Assembly: GCA_031285565.1 (NCBI GenBank)
Contig: JAITVY010000021.1
Span: 22,349 to 86,348, forward strand
Length of the DNA: 64,000 bases
DNA from: Tannerella sp.
Lineage (GTDB): Bacteria; Bacteroidota; Bacteroidia; Bacteroidales; Tannerellaceae
Direction: 5' to 3'
Below are positions 25,397 through 34,508 of the stretch, in pieces. The notes below the pieces were generated by a model. It did no database searches. It saw only the letters and a program-made list of their open reading frames with translations, and was not told the DNA's origin. Made by a program: the position numbers and the translations under genes. Each line of letters starts with the position of its first letter. Within the stretch, counting starts at the first letter, position 1.

Positions 25397-26566
25397 ATGA
25401 AAAAGCTGCTCTTATTACTTCCTTTTATTGTAAGTTGTGCAACTGATACTCCCCGGGAGAAATTAAAAAAAGAAGTAGCCATTCTTTTATATTCTGAAAT
25501 CATTGACCGTGGGGATATGGCGCTTTCAGAAAATCCTGTAACCATCACATCATTTATTGCTGAAAGAAGCGCAGGGGGGATACATGACTTTTATTCGGAA
25601 GGTGATTACTGGTGGCCGAATCCGGTTAGTCCGGATAGCGCTTATATCCGTCGTGATGGTCAGACTAATCCGGATAATTTTACAGCTCACCGTCATGCAA
25701 TGATCCGGTTTAGCATCTTGGTTGGTGATCTTACATCGGCTTATCTGGTTACAAAGGATAAGAAATATGCGGAGCAGGTAGTTAAACATATACGTGCATG
25801 GTTTATTAGTCCCGAAACCCGTATGAATCCTTCCCTTAATTATGCACAGGCGATTAAGGGTATAACTACCGGTAGGGGGATCGGTATTATTGATACGATT
25901 CATTTACTTGAGATAGTACAATCACTTATGGTTTTGGAAAAAGAAAATATAATCTCTGCTGAAGGTATGACGGCATGCCGTAATTGGTTCTCTGAATATC
26001 TTGGTTGGCTTACTTCTCATCCTTACGGCAAAGACGAAATGAATGCACAGAATAATCATGGAACCTGTTGGGTGATGCAGGCTGCTCAGTTTGCCAGATT
26101 TACGGGTAATACGGAAGTTATTAAACTATGTCGTGACAGGTATAAAAATGTTTTACTTCCTTCACAAATGGCTGAGGATGGTAGTTTTCCCCTGGAACTG
26201 AGAAGGACAAAGCCGTATGGATATTCTATCTTTAATTTGGATGCGATGGCTACTGTTTGCCATATTCTTTCTGATGGTGAAGAAAACCTATGGCATTTTA
26301 CAACTGATGACGGACGTAATATGCAGAAGGGTGTGGCCTGGCTTTTCCCATATATCCAGGATAAATCTGAATGGCCTTATGAACACGATGTTATGTATTG
26401 GGATGAATGGCCGGTAACTTCTCCTGCTCTTTTGTTTAGTATATATGAGACTCCGAATGAAACTTATTTTGATGTATGGAAAGGACTGGATCATTTTCCG
26501 GCAAATGATGAGGTGATACGGAATCTTCCTATCCGCCATCCATTGTTATGGATCTCCCTTAATTAG
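25397..26566 (+). CDS. Alginate lyase family lipoprotein (putative polysaccharide lyase)
   Basis: A 389-residue lipoprotein: the signal MKKLLLLLPFIVSC has its lipobox cysteine at residue 14. The body matches the alginate-lyase family (alpha/alpha-toroid, Pfam PF05426): the family stretch GDYWWPNPVSPDSAYIRRDG near 70-90, NNHGTCWVMQAA with the Asn/His expected in the active site, and RTKPYGYSIFNLDAM with the catalytic-type Tyr. Lyases of this fold cleave uronic-acid polymers (alginate, glucuronan); which polymer is used here cannot be told. It is a single gene, not in a PUL, so it may be a surface enzyme acting with products of distant loci. Confidence 0.8.
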   Translation: MKKLLLLLPFIVSCATDTPREKLKKEVAILLYSEIIDRGDMALSENPVTITSFIAERSAGGIHDFYSEGDYWWPNPVSPDSAYIRRDGQTNPDNFTAHRHAMIRFSILVGDLTSAYLVTKDKKYAEQVVKHIRAWFISPETRMNPSLNYAQAIKGITTGRGIGIIDTIHLLEIVQSLMVLEKENIISAEGMTACRNWFSEYLGWLTSHPYGKDEMNAQNNHGTCWVMQAAQFARFTGNTEVIKLCRDRYKNVLLPSQMAEDGSFPLELRRTKPYGYSIFNLDAMATVCHILSDGEENLWHFTTDDGRNMQKGVAWLFPYIQDKSEWPYEHDVMYWDEWPVTSPALLFSIYETPNETYFDVWKGLDHFPANDEVIRNLPIRHPLLWISLN

Positions 26567-26604
26567 AATGATAATGTGATTATTTCAGTTGTTCCATTCT
26601 TTGC

Positions 26605-26759
26605 CTTGATGCAAAGAATCAAAGATCAAGGCTTAGTACGCTTCACACTGAAAAGCAACGTCCGACGGCTAAAATCCATGAAACTCGTTCTTTGAACTCA
26701 AACAGCATGGATTTTTTAACGCCATCTTCACTGCTTTTCAGGCTCACCGTACAAGGCCG
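26605..26759. repeat. Palindromic intergenic repeat, short copy
   Basis: Starts CTTGATGCAAAGAATCAAAG and ends ACAAGGCCG. It contains nested inverted arms: CTGAAAAGCA with TGCTTTTCAG, AAAATCCATG with CATGGATTTTT, and GTACG with CGTAC. A homologous longer copy lies at 40593-40826. With 26567-26604 and 26760-26879, which hold nothing recognisable, it fills the 313-base gap before the ABC genes. Confidence 0.7.
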
Positions 26760-26879
26760 AGAAAAGTGATATGGTATAACAGTTGTTTTAACAAGATCAT
26801 AGCGATATTGATTCTCTAATTCAATATTTTGACAGCCTCATTCATTATGAAAATTTTATTACAGAGAATCTATAGCTTT

Positions 26880-28613
26880 TTATGCGTTTACAATCTGTCG
26901 GTCAACCATCCGGCTGAAAATACCTTTTTGCATTTTTAAAACATCAGGTGTACCTGTTTCGGCAATGTTTCCATTATCCAGTACTACGATTTTATCTGCA
27001 TTGGCAATGGTTCGCATGCGATGTGCGATGATGAGTACTGTTTTGTCGCGTACCAATTCGGATATCCCGGCTTGTATTTTGGTTTCGTTTTCAACATCGA
27101 GTGAAGCGGTAGCTTCATCCAGCAACACGATCGGTGCATCTTTGAGTAAAGCGCGGGCTATGGAGACTCGTTGACGTTCACCTCCGGAAAGGGTTTCACC
27201 ATTTTCTCCGATAATGGTCTGATATCCCTGAGGCATTTTATTTACGAATTCGTCACATTGTGCCAGACGTGCGGCACGCAATACTTCTTCGTCGGAAGCA
27301 TCGCGTTTTCCAATGCGGATATTATCCATAATGGATGCATTGAAGAGTACTACATCCTGAAAAACAATGGAATAGTTTTCTAACAGTCTTTCAGGATCGA
27401 TCCGGCTGATATCTTGTCCCCCGAGTTTAATTTCACCTGCCTGAATGTCCCAGAACCGTGCGGTGAGTTTTGCTGCTGTACTTTTTCCACTTCCCGAAGG
27501 TCCTACCAGCGCTGTTATTTCTCCTTGTTTTGCTGTGAATGAAACATCTTTCAGTACTTGTTTTCCTGATTCGTAGGAAAAGTCTACATTATTAAATTCG
27601 ATGTCATAGTTTTTGGGGTTGAAATCCGTATTTCCCTGCTGGATGGGTAATGCTTCCATTTCCCTCATGCGGTCGATACGTATATCAAGGTAAACCAGTA
27701 CAGCTATGTTACTCATCACTTCAGATATAGGACCGTAAACGCGTGAACCGATTACCATAAATATCAGGTAAGAAAATAGATCTGCCGTTCCCGAAGCTAA
27801 CAGGGTAGCTCCCACAATAATTACGCTTGCGAGGCCTAATTTAAGTATACTTTGCGAGCCGTTTACAAATATGCCTGTGAGTAGTTCGCCTTTTGTTTGT
27901 GACTTCTCATAGGCGCTTATTTTTTTACTTAGTTTTTCCAGGTAATCTTCTTCCTGATTATATGATTTGATTTCCTGGATAGTGTCTAGTCCTTCCTGTA
28001 TTTGTTCTGTTACATTGCGTTTGTCGCGGTAATTTTTTTTGAAATCCTTGCTCATTTTATTTTTTGCCAGCAGAATTATAATCAATGCCACAGGCACAAC
28101 CCAAAACAACGCCAGTGATAATTGCCAGTTGTAGAAGAACATTCCCAGCGCAATAAATAAAATACTAATGACAGATGCAAACAACTGTGGTACGGAGTGC
28201 GAGAATTCATGTTCCAGATCAGTGCAGTCCTGCATAATCGTTGTTGTCAGGTCTGACAGGTTTTTTTCGCCAAAGAAAGCCAAAGGTAGTTTACGGAGCT
28301 TTTCTGCTAATGAAATGCGGCGGTTAGCGCTTTCTTCATAAACGGTGGAATAGGTACTTCGATACTGCATGGCGGCAATGCCATACATCACAATCATAAA
28401 GGCAATGCCAAGTATGCTATAATAAGTAATACCATGTGCTACCGAAGCCGAAGGATTGAATACCGGGCGAAGATAGTCTTCGAGAAACAGGAAAACGAAA
28501 ACTGCAGGCAGCATCAATGCGAAGTCGAGCAATACGGTGTAAAATATACCTTTACAAAGGTCTTTGGCTCCCTTTGCAGAGAGTGCAAATCGTTTTTGAA
28601 TTGTTTTAAGCAT
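26880..28613 (-). CDS. ABC exporter half-transporter, second subunit
   Basis: Fused permease/ATPase of 577 residues: about six membrane helices (residues 20-320) and a nucleotide-binding domain with Walker A GPSGSGKST, signature LSGGERQRVSIARAL and Walker B IVLLDEATASLD. Its start overlaps the stop of the upstream ABC gene by eight bases, so translation is probably coupled and the two proteins form a heterodimer. The pair resembles YbtP/YbtQ- or IrtAB-type exporter-fold transporters; drug or peptide export and siderophore import are both known for that group. The substrate is not known. A TetR gene with a matching operator lies upstream. Confidence 0.88.
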   Translation of the reverse strand: MLKTIQKRFALSAKGAKDLCKGIFYTVLLDFALMLPAVFVFLFLEDYLRPVFNPSASVAHGITYYSILGIAFMIVMYGIAAMQYRSTYSTVYEESANRRISLAEKLRKLPLAFFGEKNLSDLTTTIMQDCTDLEHEFSHSVPQLFASVISILFIALGMFFYNWQLSLALFWVVPVALIIILLAKNKMSKDFKKNYRDKRNVTEQIQEGLDTIQEIKSYNQEEDYLEKLSKKISAYEKSQTKGELLTGIFVNGSQSILKLGLASVIIVGATLLASGTADLFSYLIFMVIGSRVYGPISEVMSNIAVLVYLDIRIDRMREMEALPIQQGNTDFNPKNYDIEFNNVDFSYESGKQVLKDVSFTAKQGEITALVGPSGSGKSTAAKLTARFWDIQAGEIKLGGQDISRIDPERLLENYSIVFQDVVLFNASIMDNIRIGKRDASDEEVLRAARLAQCDEFVNKMPQGYQTIIGENGETLSGGERQRVSIARALLKDAPIVLLDEATASLDVENETKIQAGISELVRDKTVLIIAHRMRTIANADKIVVLDNGNIAETGTPDVLKMQKGIFSRMVDRQIVNA

Positions 28614-30384
28614 GATGAGTTGCCTCCTTTCCTATGGTCCAGCGTGCTGATTGCTGGTATTCGTTCCACATATGGTTATAAATTCCTTGTTTCTCAATTA
28701 ATTGTTTATGCGTGCCTTGTTCGGCAATTTTGCCTTTGTTGATCACCAGAATATTATCGGCATCAGTGATACTGGTCAGGCGATGGGCAATCATCAGTAC
28801 GGTTTTGCCTTTAGTAAGTTCTTTTAAAGCCTGATGTATTAAGTGTTCATTTTCGGGGTCGGCAAAAGCTGTTGCTTCATCGAGTACTACGATGGGGGCA
28901 TTTTTCAGGATAGCACGCGCCAATACGATACGCTGTTGTTCGCCTCCCGAAAGATAAGTTCCTTCCGTGCCGATTTTGGTGTTCAGACCAAGCGGTTGTT
29001 TATCAATAATCTCCCGGCATTGTGCCATATCGACTGCCCGCTCAACTTCTTCAATGGTAGCATCAGGATTACCGTATTTGATGTTTTCGAGCAGGGTGGT
29101 TTTAAATAGTTTTGTGTTTTGAAATACAAAAGAGACATGTCTCATTAAATCTTTCGGATCAACGTTTTTTACATTGGTGCCGCCAATAAGAACTGCTCCA
29201 CCGGCAACGTCCCAGAATCGTGGAACGAGGCGTGCTATCGTTGTTTTTCCTCCTCCTGAAGCACCGACTAATGCTACCGTATTTCCTTGTGAAATAGTAA
29301 AACTTACGCCATCTACTGCATTTTGGTTAGCTTCAGGGTATGCAAATGATACATTTTCGAAGCATATATCGAATTTTTCCATCGATTGCGGATTTTTTAT
29401 GGAAGGAAGTATTTCTACATTGGTCAACTTATCTAAACGTCCGATGGCTTCGCTTGCCTGTCCGAATGCCTGTTGCAGATACATACTTCGCATAATGCTT
29501 TGTGAAAAGACAGGAGTGACAAGTACGAATAGGAAAAAGTTAAGCAGAACGCCTGCGTAGTTCCCCGTGTTTCCAATCAGTAGAATGACAACAGGAGCCA
29601 GGAAGAAGACAAAACTATTGATTATAACCGTATATGCCGACATGGGTTTTTCCCACGACATCGTATATTTTATAACCATTTGATTATAATTCATAATGCA
29701 TTTATGGAAATTCTTGAATGAGAAAATGGTTTGTTGGAAAACCTTCACGACAGGGATTCCACGAACATATTCGACTGCTTCGGTATTCATCTCTTCGAGT
29801 GAAGTCATATAAGTTTGCATGAATTGCTGTGATTTTCCACCCATCATGCTCATCATTAAAAATAACGAAATGACAACAGGAATCATACATGCCAGTCCGA
29901 GTTGCCAGTCGAATACGAAAATCAACACGAAAGCGACTAGAGGTATCAGAATTGTTGCCGCTAAATCGGGTAACTGGTGTGCCAGGAAACTATGTGTGAT
30001 ACCGGCGTTATCATCGATAATTTTCCGGATGCGTCCGCTTGTATTTGTATCGAAAAATCCTAACGGCATGCGTACAATTTTACGCATGGCTTCGAGGCGC
30101 AAATTCGATTCAACCTTGAATGCTGCCAGGTGTGAACACATGAGCGCTGCAAAATAGAGAATAACGCTTGCTATAGCCGATCCTGCCGCCCACCAGGCAT
30201 ATGTAATTATGTTACCTGAGGGAGAAATAATTCCTCCTGTATCAAATAGTTCTCTGACAATAAGCCATATAAGAATGAATGGCAGCATACCTGCCAACGC
30301 ACTGATTGCAGATAATATCATCGACATAGGGAAGAGTATTTTCCGTTTGCCTGCATACTGCTGAAGTTTTTTTAGTGTACCCAT
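28606..30384 (-). CDS. ABC exporter half-transporter, first subunit
   Basis: Fused permease/ATPase of 592 residues with about six membrane helices, Walker A GASGGGKTT, signature LSGGEQQRIVLARAI and Walker B IVVLDEATAFADPENE. The ATAFADPEN form, in place of ATASLDPEN, is also seen in YbtQ-like subunits. Both catalytic motifs look intact in this subunit and its partner. It is the first gene of the pair and has its own regulatory region with an inverted repeat matching the core of the TetR operator. Confidence 0.88.
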   Translation of the reverse strand: MGTLKKLQQYAGKRKILFPMSMILSAISALAGMLPFILIWLIVRELFDTGGIISPSGNIITYAWWAAGSAIASVILYFAALMCSHLAAFKVESNLRLEAMRKIVRMPLGFFDTNTSGRIRKIIDDNAGITHSFLAHQLPDLAATILIPLVAFVLIFVFDWQLGLACMIPVVISLFLMMSMMGGKSQQFMQTYMTSLEEMNTEAVEYVRGIPVVKVFQQTIFSFKNFHKCIMNYNQMVIKYTMSWEKPMSAYTVIINSFVFFLAPVVILLIGNTGNYAGVLLNFFLFVLVTPVFSQSIMRSMYLQQAFGQASEAIGRLDKLTNVEILPSIKNPQSMEKFDICFENVSFAYPEANQNAVDGVSFTISQGNTVALVGASGGGKTTIARLVPRFWDVAGGAVLIGGTNVKNVDPKDLMRHVSFVFQNTKLFKTTLLENIKYGNPDATIEEVERAVDMAQCREIIDKQPLGLNTKIGTEGTYLSGGEQQRIVLARAILKNAPIVVLDEATAFADPENEHLIHQALKELTKGKTVLMIAHRLTSITDADNILVINKGKIAEQGTHKQLIEKQGIYNHMWNEYQQSARWTIGKEATHHA

Positions 30385-30439
30385 ACTGTTTTTATTTTTA
30401 TAGTGAGTTTTTTATGTGAGTAATCAATTGGTTCAATAG

Positions 30440-30452
30440 CGAACAATGTTCG
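30440..30452 (-). promoter_or_regulatory. Candidate TetR operator at the ABC promoter
   Basis: The perfect palindrome CGAAC-aat-GTTCG lies 56-68 bases upstream of the first ABC gene. Its core GAACnnnGTTC is the same as the centre of the 35-base palindrome in front of the TetR gene. A TTTG on the minus strand lies just upstream and a weak TATTGAA just downstream, so the site may lie between promoter boxes. Confidence 0.55.
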
Positions 30453-30469
30453 ATTTTGTTCAAAAAAAA

Positions 30470-30490
30470 GGGAGGCTTTTTTTGCCTCCC
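30470..30490 (-). terminator. Terminator after the TetR gene
   Basis: The arms GGGAGGC and GCCTCCC enclose a seven-base A/T loop; on the minus strand the stem is followed by TTTTTTTTG. It separates the TetR transcript from the ABC genes, implying a separate ABC promoter. A-tracts and T-tracts on both sides make it possibly bidirectional. Confidence 0.75.
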
Positions 30491-30680
30491 TTTCTATTCC
30501 TGTTCTGGACAGATATATTATCGCCTATTAAAACTTTCATGTTTACAATATATGTTTATTCTTTTTACAGCGTACAAAGTAAGTTTGATTTCTTTTATGG
30601 TGCAATCCCTATTTGTTGGTATTTTTAGACCCCTAACCCCTAAAGGGGAAACTCAAAAGAAAGTAGAAAAAAGAAATGTC

Positions 30681-31289
30681 TTATACTCCGGTTAGTCCGC
30701 GCCAGCCTGCAAATTCGAATTGGAAAAATTCCTGGAAGAACTCCCTGATTTTTGGTTTGCTTAGATTGTGTGTTACAATCTCTCCCAGGATGCTAACCAT
30801 CCATGCTGATAGTGTATGAATGAAAAAATGAGATATGGTTTTAGCGCTGGGGTAATGTTTTTTTTCGAACTTCATATATTCGTAACTGATATTTGTGAGA
30901 TGTTCTGTAAATTCATCCCTGAAGTTTTCCATTGATGATCCTTGCGAGTGATAGAGTAGGAGGCGAAGTTCTTCCCTGTATTTGTCGATTAACCCTATGT
31001 AATATTCTATTGCATCTTCCGTATGTCCAAACGTTGCTATGCTCTCATGATTTATTTTTTCTTCGGTATGTTGCTGAGTAACAAACGTGAAAAGTTCAGT
31101 ACGTACAGGACCAACTATTGCGATATATATATCGTCTTTATTTTTAAAATAGTTGTAGATATTGCTTAGTCCGACATCTGCCTTTTGAGCAATAATGCGC
31201 ATGGATGTATCTTTATACCCGTTATTGATAAATTCAATGCGGGCAGTCTGCAAAATAGAATTATATTTATTGTCTTTAAGTACTCGCAT
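30681..31289 (-). CDS. TetR/AcrR-family transcriptional regulator
   Basis: A 202-residue repressor-type protein. The N-terminal HTH is clear: ILQTARIEFINNGYKDTSMRIIAQKADVGLSNIYNYFKNKDDIY (about 13-56). The C-terminal ligand-binding half (60-200) is not recognisable in detail, as usual for the family. It lies directly upstream of the ABC exporter genes in the same direction, separated by a terminator; shared GAACnnnGTTC palindromes at its own promoter and the ABC promoter suggest that it controls both. The ligand is presumably a compound carried by the exporter. Confidence 0.88.
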   Translation of the reverse strand: MRVLKDNKYNSILQTARIEFINNGYKDTSMRIIAQKADVGLSNIYNYFKNKDDIYIAIVGPVRTELFTFVTQQHTEEKINHESIATFGHTEDAIEYYIGLIDKYREELRLLLYHSQGSSMENFRDEFTEHLTNISYEYMKFEKKHYPSAKTISHFFIHTLSAWMVSILGEIVTHNLSKPKIREFFQEFFQFEFAGWRGLTGV

Positions 31290-31336
31290 AGTTTTTTTAG
31301 AATGGAAAGTTGAAGATTGAAAGTTGAAAATGGATT

Positions 31337-31371
31337 TCTGTTAATAAAGAACGTGGTTCTCTATTAACAGA
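31337..31371 (-). promoter_or_regulatory. Palindromic operator at the TetR gene
   Basis: A 35-base near-perfect palindrome: TCTGTTAATA (31337-31346) pairs with TATTAACAGA (31362-31371), and the inner AGAAC-gtg-GTTCT is perfect. One mismatched pair separates the two. On the minus strand a TTACTTTG box (one mismatch to TAnnTTTG) abuts it at 31379-31372, so the palindrome covers the expected start of transcription, a fitting place for autorepression. Confidence 0.65.
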
Positions 31372-31447
31372 CAAAGTAAATTAGATAGATTGTATTCCGC
31401 AATCCCTATTATTGGGTATTTTGGTTTGTTATTTTTCTGCTTTTGGG

Positions 31448-31999
31448 TTAAAAATATCTTTTAGTCTTACTTAAGTATTCCCTGTAAGATTCTCCATATT
31501 GTGCAAGGCATGTTTGCTCCTGTGCTATAAACCCCGGATATGACAGGATTAGTTGCAGTATGCAAGCAATAATAATAAACCCTGAGCCGAGTGCAATACC
31601 AACTCCTATCCATAAAAGAATAGACATGAGTTGTTGCGGATTTCGTGTGATCCTGTAAATACCTTTTGTTACAGGCTCGTTTGGTGGTGTAGTGGCGTAA
31701 TTCAGCATTGCTGTTATATAGCCAACCATACTTATTGCAAATAATACCACACCTATATAGAAACTACTATTTAATGTTATAGGTATCAGGATGGAATACC
31801 AGATACATCCCTGGAATAGAAAGAAACTAACTATGCTACAGATTTTCTGAAGGAAATTTGTATAGTCAGGCCGTTTAAGTACGCGTATCTTAAAATGCTT
31901 CGGATAGTAAATGAGCATACTCATATTGACTAACATGAACAGAGCGGAAAACCACCATCCATTTGTCCATCCAATTGATAATTGCTGAAAGAAATTCAT
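31448..31999 (-). CDS. Isoprenylcysteine methyltransferase-family membrane protein
   Basis: Membrane protein of 183 residues from the ATG at 31999 (MNFFQQLSIGW). It has about five hydrophobic segments and the ICMT/PEMT-type C-terminal motif NEPVTKGIYRITRNPQQL, followed by a membrane helix and the GESYREYLSKTKRYF tail; in the family this region binds S-adenosylmethionine. The bacterial substrates of this group are largely unknown. The frame is open to 32107, but that stretch encodes an implausible Cys/Ser-rich leader and covers the hairpins behind the AraC gene. The two genes may be co-transcribed. Confidence 0.7.
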   Translation of the reverse strand: MNFFQQLSIGWTNGWWFSALFMLVNMSMLIYYPKHFKIRVLKRPDYTNFLQKICSIVSFFLFQGCIWYSILIPITLNSSFYIGVVLFAISMVGYITAMLNYATTPPNEPVTKGIYRITRNPQQLMSILLWIGVGIALGSGFIIIACILQLILSYPGFIAQEQTCLAQYGESYREYLSKTKRYF

Positions 32000-32095
32000 A
32001 TTATTACTTTTTATTGATTTGCTTACAAAGGAACAAGTTGCACAAAGGGCAATCGTCCTACTCGCATGGATGGGACGTATTGGATACATCAAAGC

Positions 32096-32119
32096 AGTCT
32101 TACCCATGCGGGTAAGACT
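32096..32119 (-). terminator. Hairpin downstream of the AraC gene
   Basis: AGTCTTACCC and GGGTAAGACT form a perfect ten-pair stem with loop ATGC, 25 bases past the AraC stop. No U-tract follows on the minus strand. A second weaker hairpin (CGTCC...GGACG, about 32052-32076) follows it, and its loop contains GCATGG, complementary to CCATGC in the first. Confidence 0.5.
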
Positions 32120-32143
32120 ATTCTATTATTGGTGACAAAAGAA

Positions 32144-33226
32144 TTACCGGTTTCTGTATTCGCTTGGGGTTAATCCGGTCTTTTGCTTGAAAATCCGATT
32201 GAAAGAAGATTTGGAATTGAACCCACAATCATAGGCGATAGCTAAAATAGTAAAATTCTTAAATTGGGGTTCATGCAATCGTTTCTGAACTTCTTCTACA
32301 CGATAAGTATTTATAAAATCATAAAAATTCTGGTTGAAAACCGTATTCAATACCTGGGTTATATAATGTGGGTAAGTATCCAAAGCGAAGGCAAGGTCTT
32401 TCAGTGTTAAATCCATATTAGTATATGGTTTCTCATTTTCCATATAATTTTTAAGTTTCATGGAAAGAGAAATTGCATCATCTTGTTTCAATCCATAGTT
32501 AGCGTATGAAGAAGCCTGTTCTTTATCCGTAGTTGGTTGTTTTCCTGTTTGTGTCTGGTTATATGGTGGAACTGTCTGGTTGAAGATTCTACTATATTTG
32601 ATACCCCTGAATCCTAATATATTTACAAACAGCAAGACTATAACCGCATACACGCTAAACAACGAGATAGGAAATGAGAAGAATTCATATAATATTACCA
32701 GTATTAATGCACCACTTAACAGGATGATCAACCCAAAAGCAAGCAGTCTCATCCAGTTAAAGCTCAATATATCTATATTGGAAAAGTTCGTTTGTAAAAA
32801 CTTCTTATATTTGTGAAATAACCTGACTGCAAGAATAATAAACAGGATATTACACAGAAAAGCAAGTATCCTGGTTCCAATTGTAATAAATATTGAAAAT
32901 GAGTTGTTTAAAATGAATCCGGTAAGTGCTATTAATATACATCCTGCGATTGCAATAGACCCTTTTTTGATATCTTTTTGAGCATTACGCACCAAAGCAC
33001 TGGTACATAAATACAGGAAAAATCCATGTAATCCGGACAAAATACAAGCCGGGTAATTAAGGTAAGGTTCATTTTGTGATATCAAAATACATAGGATATG
33101 CGTAGTTAAGAATAGCAACCATGCCGAAATACATTTGTCAAACATACTTTTATTCTTCTTCGTAATAACGAGTACCCCGAAGAATAATGCCTGGAACGCA
33201 GCTATCAATGATATTATTTGAAACAT
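32144..33226 (-). CDS. Membrane-bound AraC-family regulator
   Basis: A 360-residue regulator with about seven hydrophobic segments in the first 215 residues and an AraC-type double HTH at the C-terminus (about 260-360): MDLTLKDLAFALDTYPHYITQVLNTVF and FTILAIAYDCGFNSKSSFNRIFKQKTGLTPSEYR. Such 7TM-like AraC proteins are common in Bacteroidota and are thought to sense membrane or external signals. The methyltransferase-like gene follows it and is a possible target. It is divergent from a GNAT gene, with 112 bases between. Confidence 0.85.
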   Translation of the reverse strand: MFQIISLIAAFQALFFGVLVITKKNKSMFDKCISAWLLFLTTHILCILISQNEPYLNYPACILSGLHGFFLYLCTSALVRNAQKDIKKGSIAIAGCILIALTGFILNNSFSIFITIGTRILAFLCNILFIILAVRLFHKYKKFLQTNFSNIDILSFNWMRLLAFGLIILLSGALILVILYEFFSFPISLFSVYAVIVLLFVNILGFRGIKYSRIFNQTVPPYNQTQTGKQPTTDKEQASSYANYGLKQDDAISLSMKLKNYMENEKPYTNMDLTLKDLAFALDTYPHYITQVLNTVFNQNFYDFINTYRVEEVQKRLHEPQFKNFTILAIAYDCGFNSKSSFNRIFKQKTGLTPSEYRNR

Positions 33227-33338
33227 CGTATAGTCTTTTTAAGGTTGCAAGGTAAGGATTTGAAAAAATATGTAGTATAAAAAACAAGAATAAAATCTAT
33301 CTTTACTAGCAGAAACAATTTATTGTATAAAGTACGAG

Positions 33339-33998
33339 ATGAATAACGCAGACAGTTTTTATATTGAAAAAATGCAGGTCCCGGAGTTGGAAGAGGTTGC
33401 TCTGATTTTAACGGATGCTTTTGAGACGAATCCGGCTTATGCTTCCATTTTTCATAAAACAGATTTGCGGGAAGGGTTGGGGTGGTTATTCAGGACAAGC
33501 TTGTTTTTGCTTAACCGACATGAAATATTAACTCGTGTTGTAAAAGAAAAACAAACTGGTATGATTGTGGGTACTTATACGATTGTACCGCCTGAAGGCG
33601 TGAAAAGAACGTTTGGTGATTATCTGAAAGTTGGTTTGCCTGCTTTTATTTACAGATTTGGTTTTTCTGCCTTGATTAGGATGCTTCGCCTGGATAGTTA
33701 CAATAAAGATGTTTTGACAAAGTCGATACAATCGGAAGTATATTATTACTTGTCGATGGTAGTTGTAAAAGAGGATTGCCGGGGAAAAGGAGTCGGCTCT
33801 TTTGCTATCCGGACTTGTTTGAATGAGTTACATCAGACAAAGCACGATTGTCGTATTTTAGGATTAACTACGCAATTGCCACAGAATGTTTCTTTTTATT
33901 CAAACCTGGGGTTTGAACTGATTGATGAAGGAGAAATTCATTTTAATAAGACCAGTTATTATAATTACAATATGAAACGGCTAATTCAAAGTAGATAG
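33339..33998 (+). CDS. GNAT-family N-acetyltransferase
   Basis: A 219-residue acetyltransferase of the GCN5-related fold. The acetyl-CoA-binding segment is YYLSMVVVKEDCRGKGVGSFAIRTCL (about 133-160), with the RGKGVG loop, and the C-terminal LGLTTQLPQNVSFYSNLGFELIDEG matches the closing motif of the fold. Bacteroidota proteins of this type are annotated only generally; the acceptor is unknown. It starts at an ATG following AGTACGAG, divergent from the AraC gene. Confidence 0.8.
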   Translation: MNNADSFYIEKMQVPELEEVALILTDAFETNPAYASIFHKTDLREGLGWLFRTSLFLLNRHEILTRVVKEKQTGMIVGTYTIVPPEGVKRTFGDYLKVGLPAFIYRFGFSALIRMLRLDSYNKDVLTKSIQSEVYYYLSMVVVKEDCRGKGVGSFAIRTCLNELHQTKHDCRILGLTTQLPQNVSFYSNLGFELIDEGEIHFNKTSYYNYNMKRLIQSR

Positions 33999-34044
33999 TA
34001 GTTAGAAGTTAGTAGTAAGTAGATTTTGATTCCCGTTTTTTCGT

Positions 34045-34052
34045 TAACTTTG
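34045..34052 (+). promoter_or_regulatory. Candidate -7 element for the Fur-family gene
   Basis: TAACTTTG is an exact TAnnTTTG match, 36 bases upstream of the ATG at 34089. TTTTG occurs at 34024-34028, 16 bases upstream, a short spacing for a -33 box. Confidence 0.55.
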
Positions 34053-34088
34053 TATTTCTCTATTTATGTTGTATTTGAATCTACAGAT

Positions 34089-34508
34089 ATGGATGAACTG
34101 GAAAAAAGATTGACAGACAGGGGTATTAAGCCTACTTCGATACGATTATTGGTTTTAAAAGCGATGCTTGAATTTGAGTATGCGTTTAGTCTGGCTGATC
34201 TTGAAGACAAACTGGATACAGTGGATAAATCGACTCTTTCGCGTACAATCAATCTGTTTCATGAAAAATTACTTATCCATAGTATTGATGATGGTTCGGG
34301 TTCTGTAAAATATTCGGTATGTCATCAGAGTTGTTTATGTTCTGTAGGTGATATGCACCTTCATTTTCATTGTAATCATTGTGGTAATACTTTTTGCCTT
34401 GAAAGTATTTCTATTCCTGAAATCCGGTTACCTGACAAATTCTTATTGGAAAGCGTAAATTTCGTATTGAAAGGTTATTGCGACCATTGTTCGAAGTTTG
34501 CAACTTAG
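34089..34508 (+). CDS. Fur-family metalloregulator
   Basis: A 139-residue Fur-type repressor, taking the ATG at 34089 (MDELEKRLTDRGIKPTSIR) and not the TTG at 34026, whose extra codons read through the promoter region. The winged helix covers about 1-75, with STLSRTINLFHEKLLIH as recognition region. The metal-binding half contains HLHFHCNHCG and GYCDHC, which give two CxxC pairs for structural zinc, plus His-rich ligands. It lies directly upstream of a metal-transporting P-type ATPase, so Zn(II) (Zur-like) sensing is likely, although Fur itself is not excluded. Confidence 0.85.
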   Translation: MDELEKRLTDRGIKPTSIRLLVLKAMLEFEYAFSLADLEDKLDTVDKSTLSRTINLFHEKLLIHSIDDGSGSVKYSVCHQSCLCSVGDMHLHFHCNHCGNTFCLESISIPEIRLPDKFLLESVNFVLKGYCDHCSKFAT

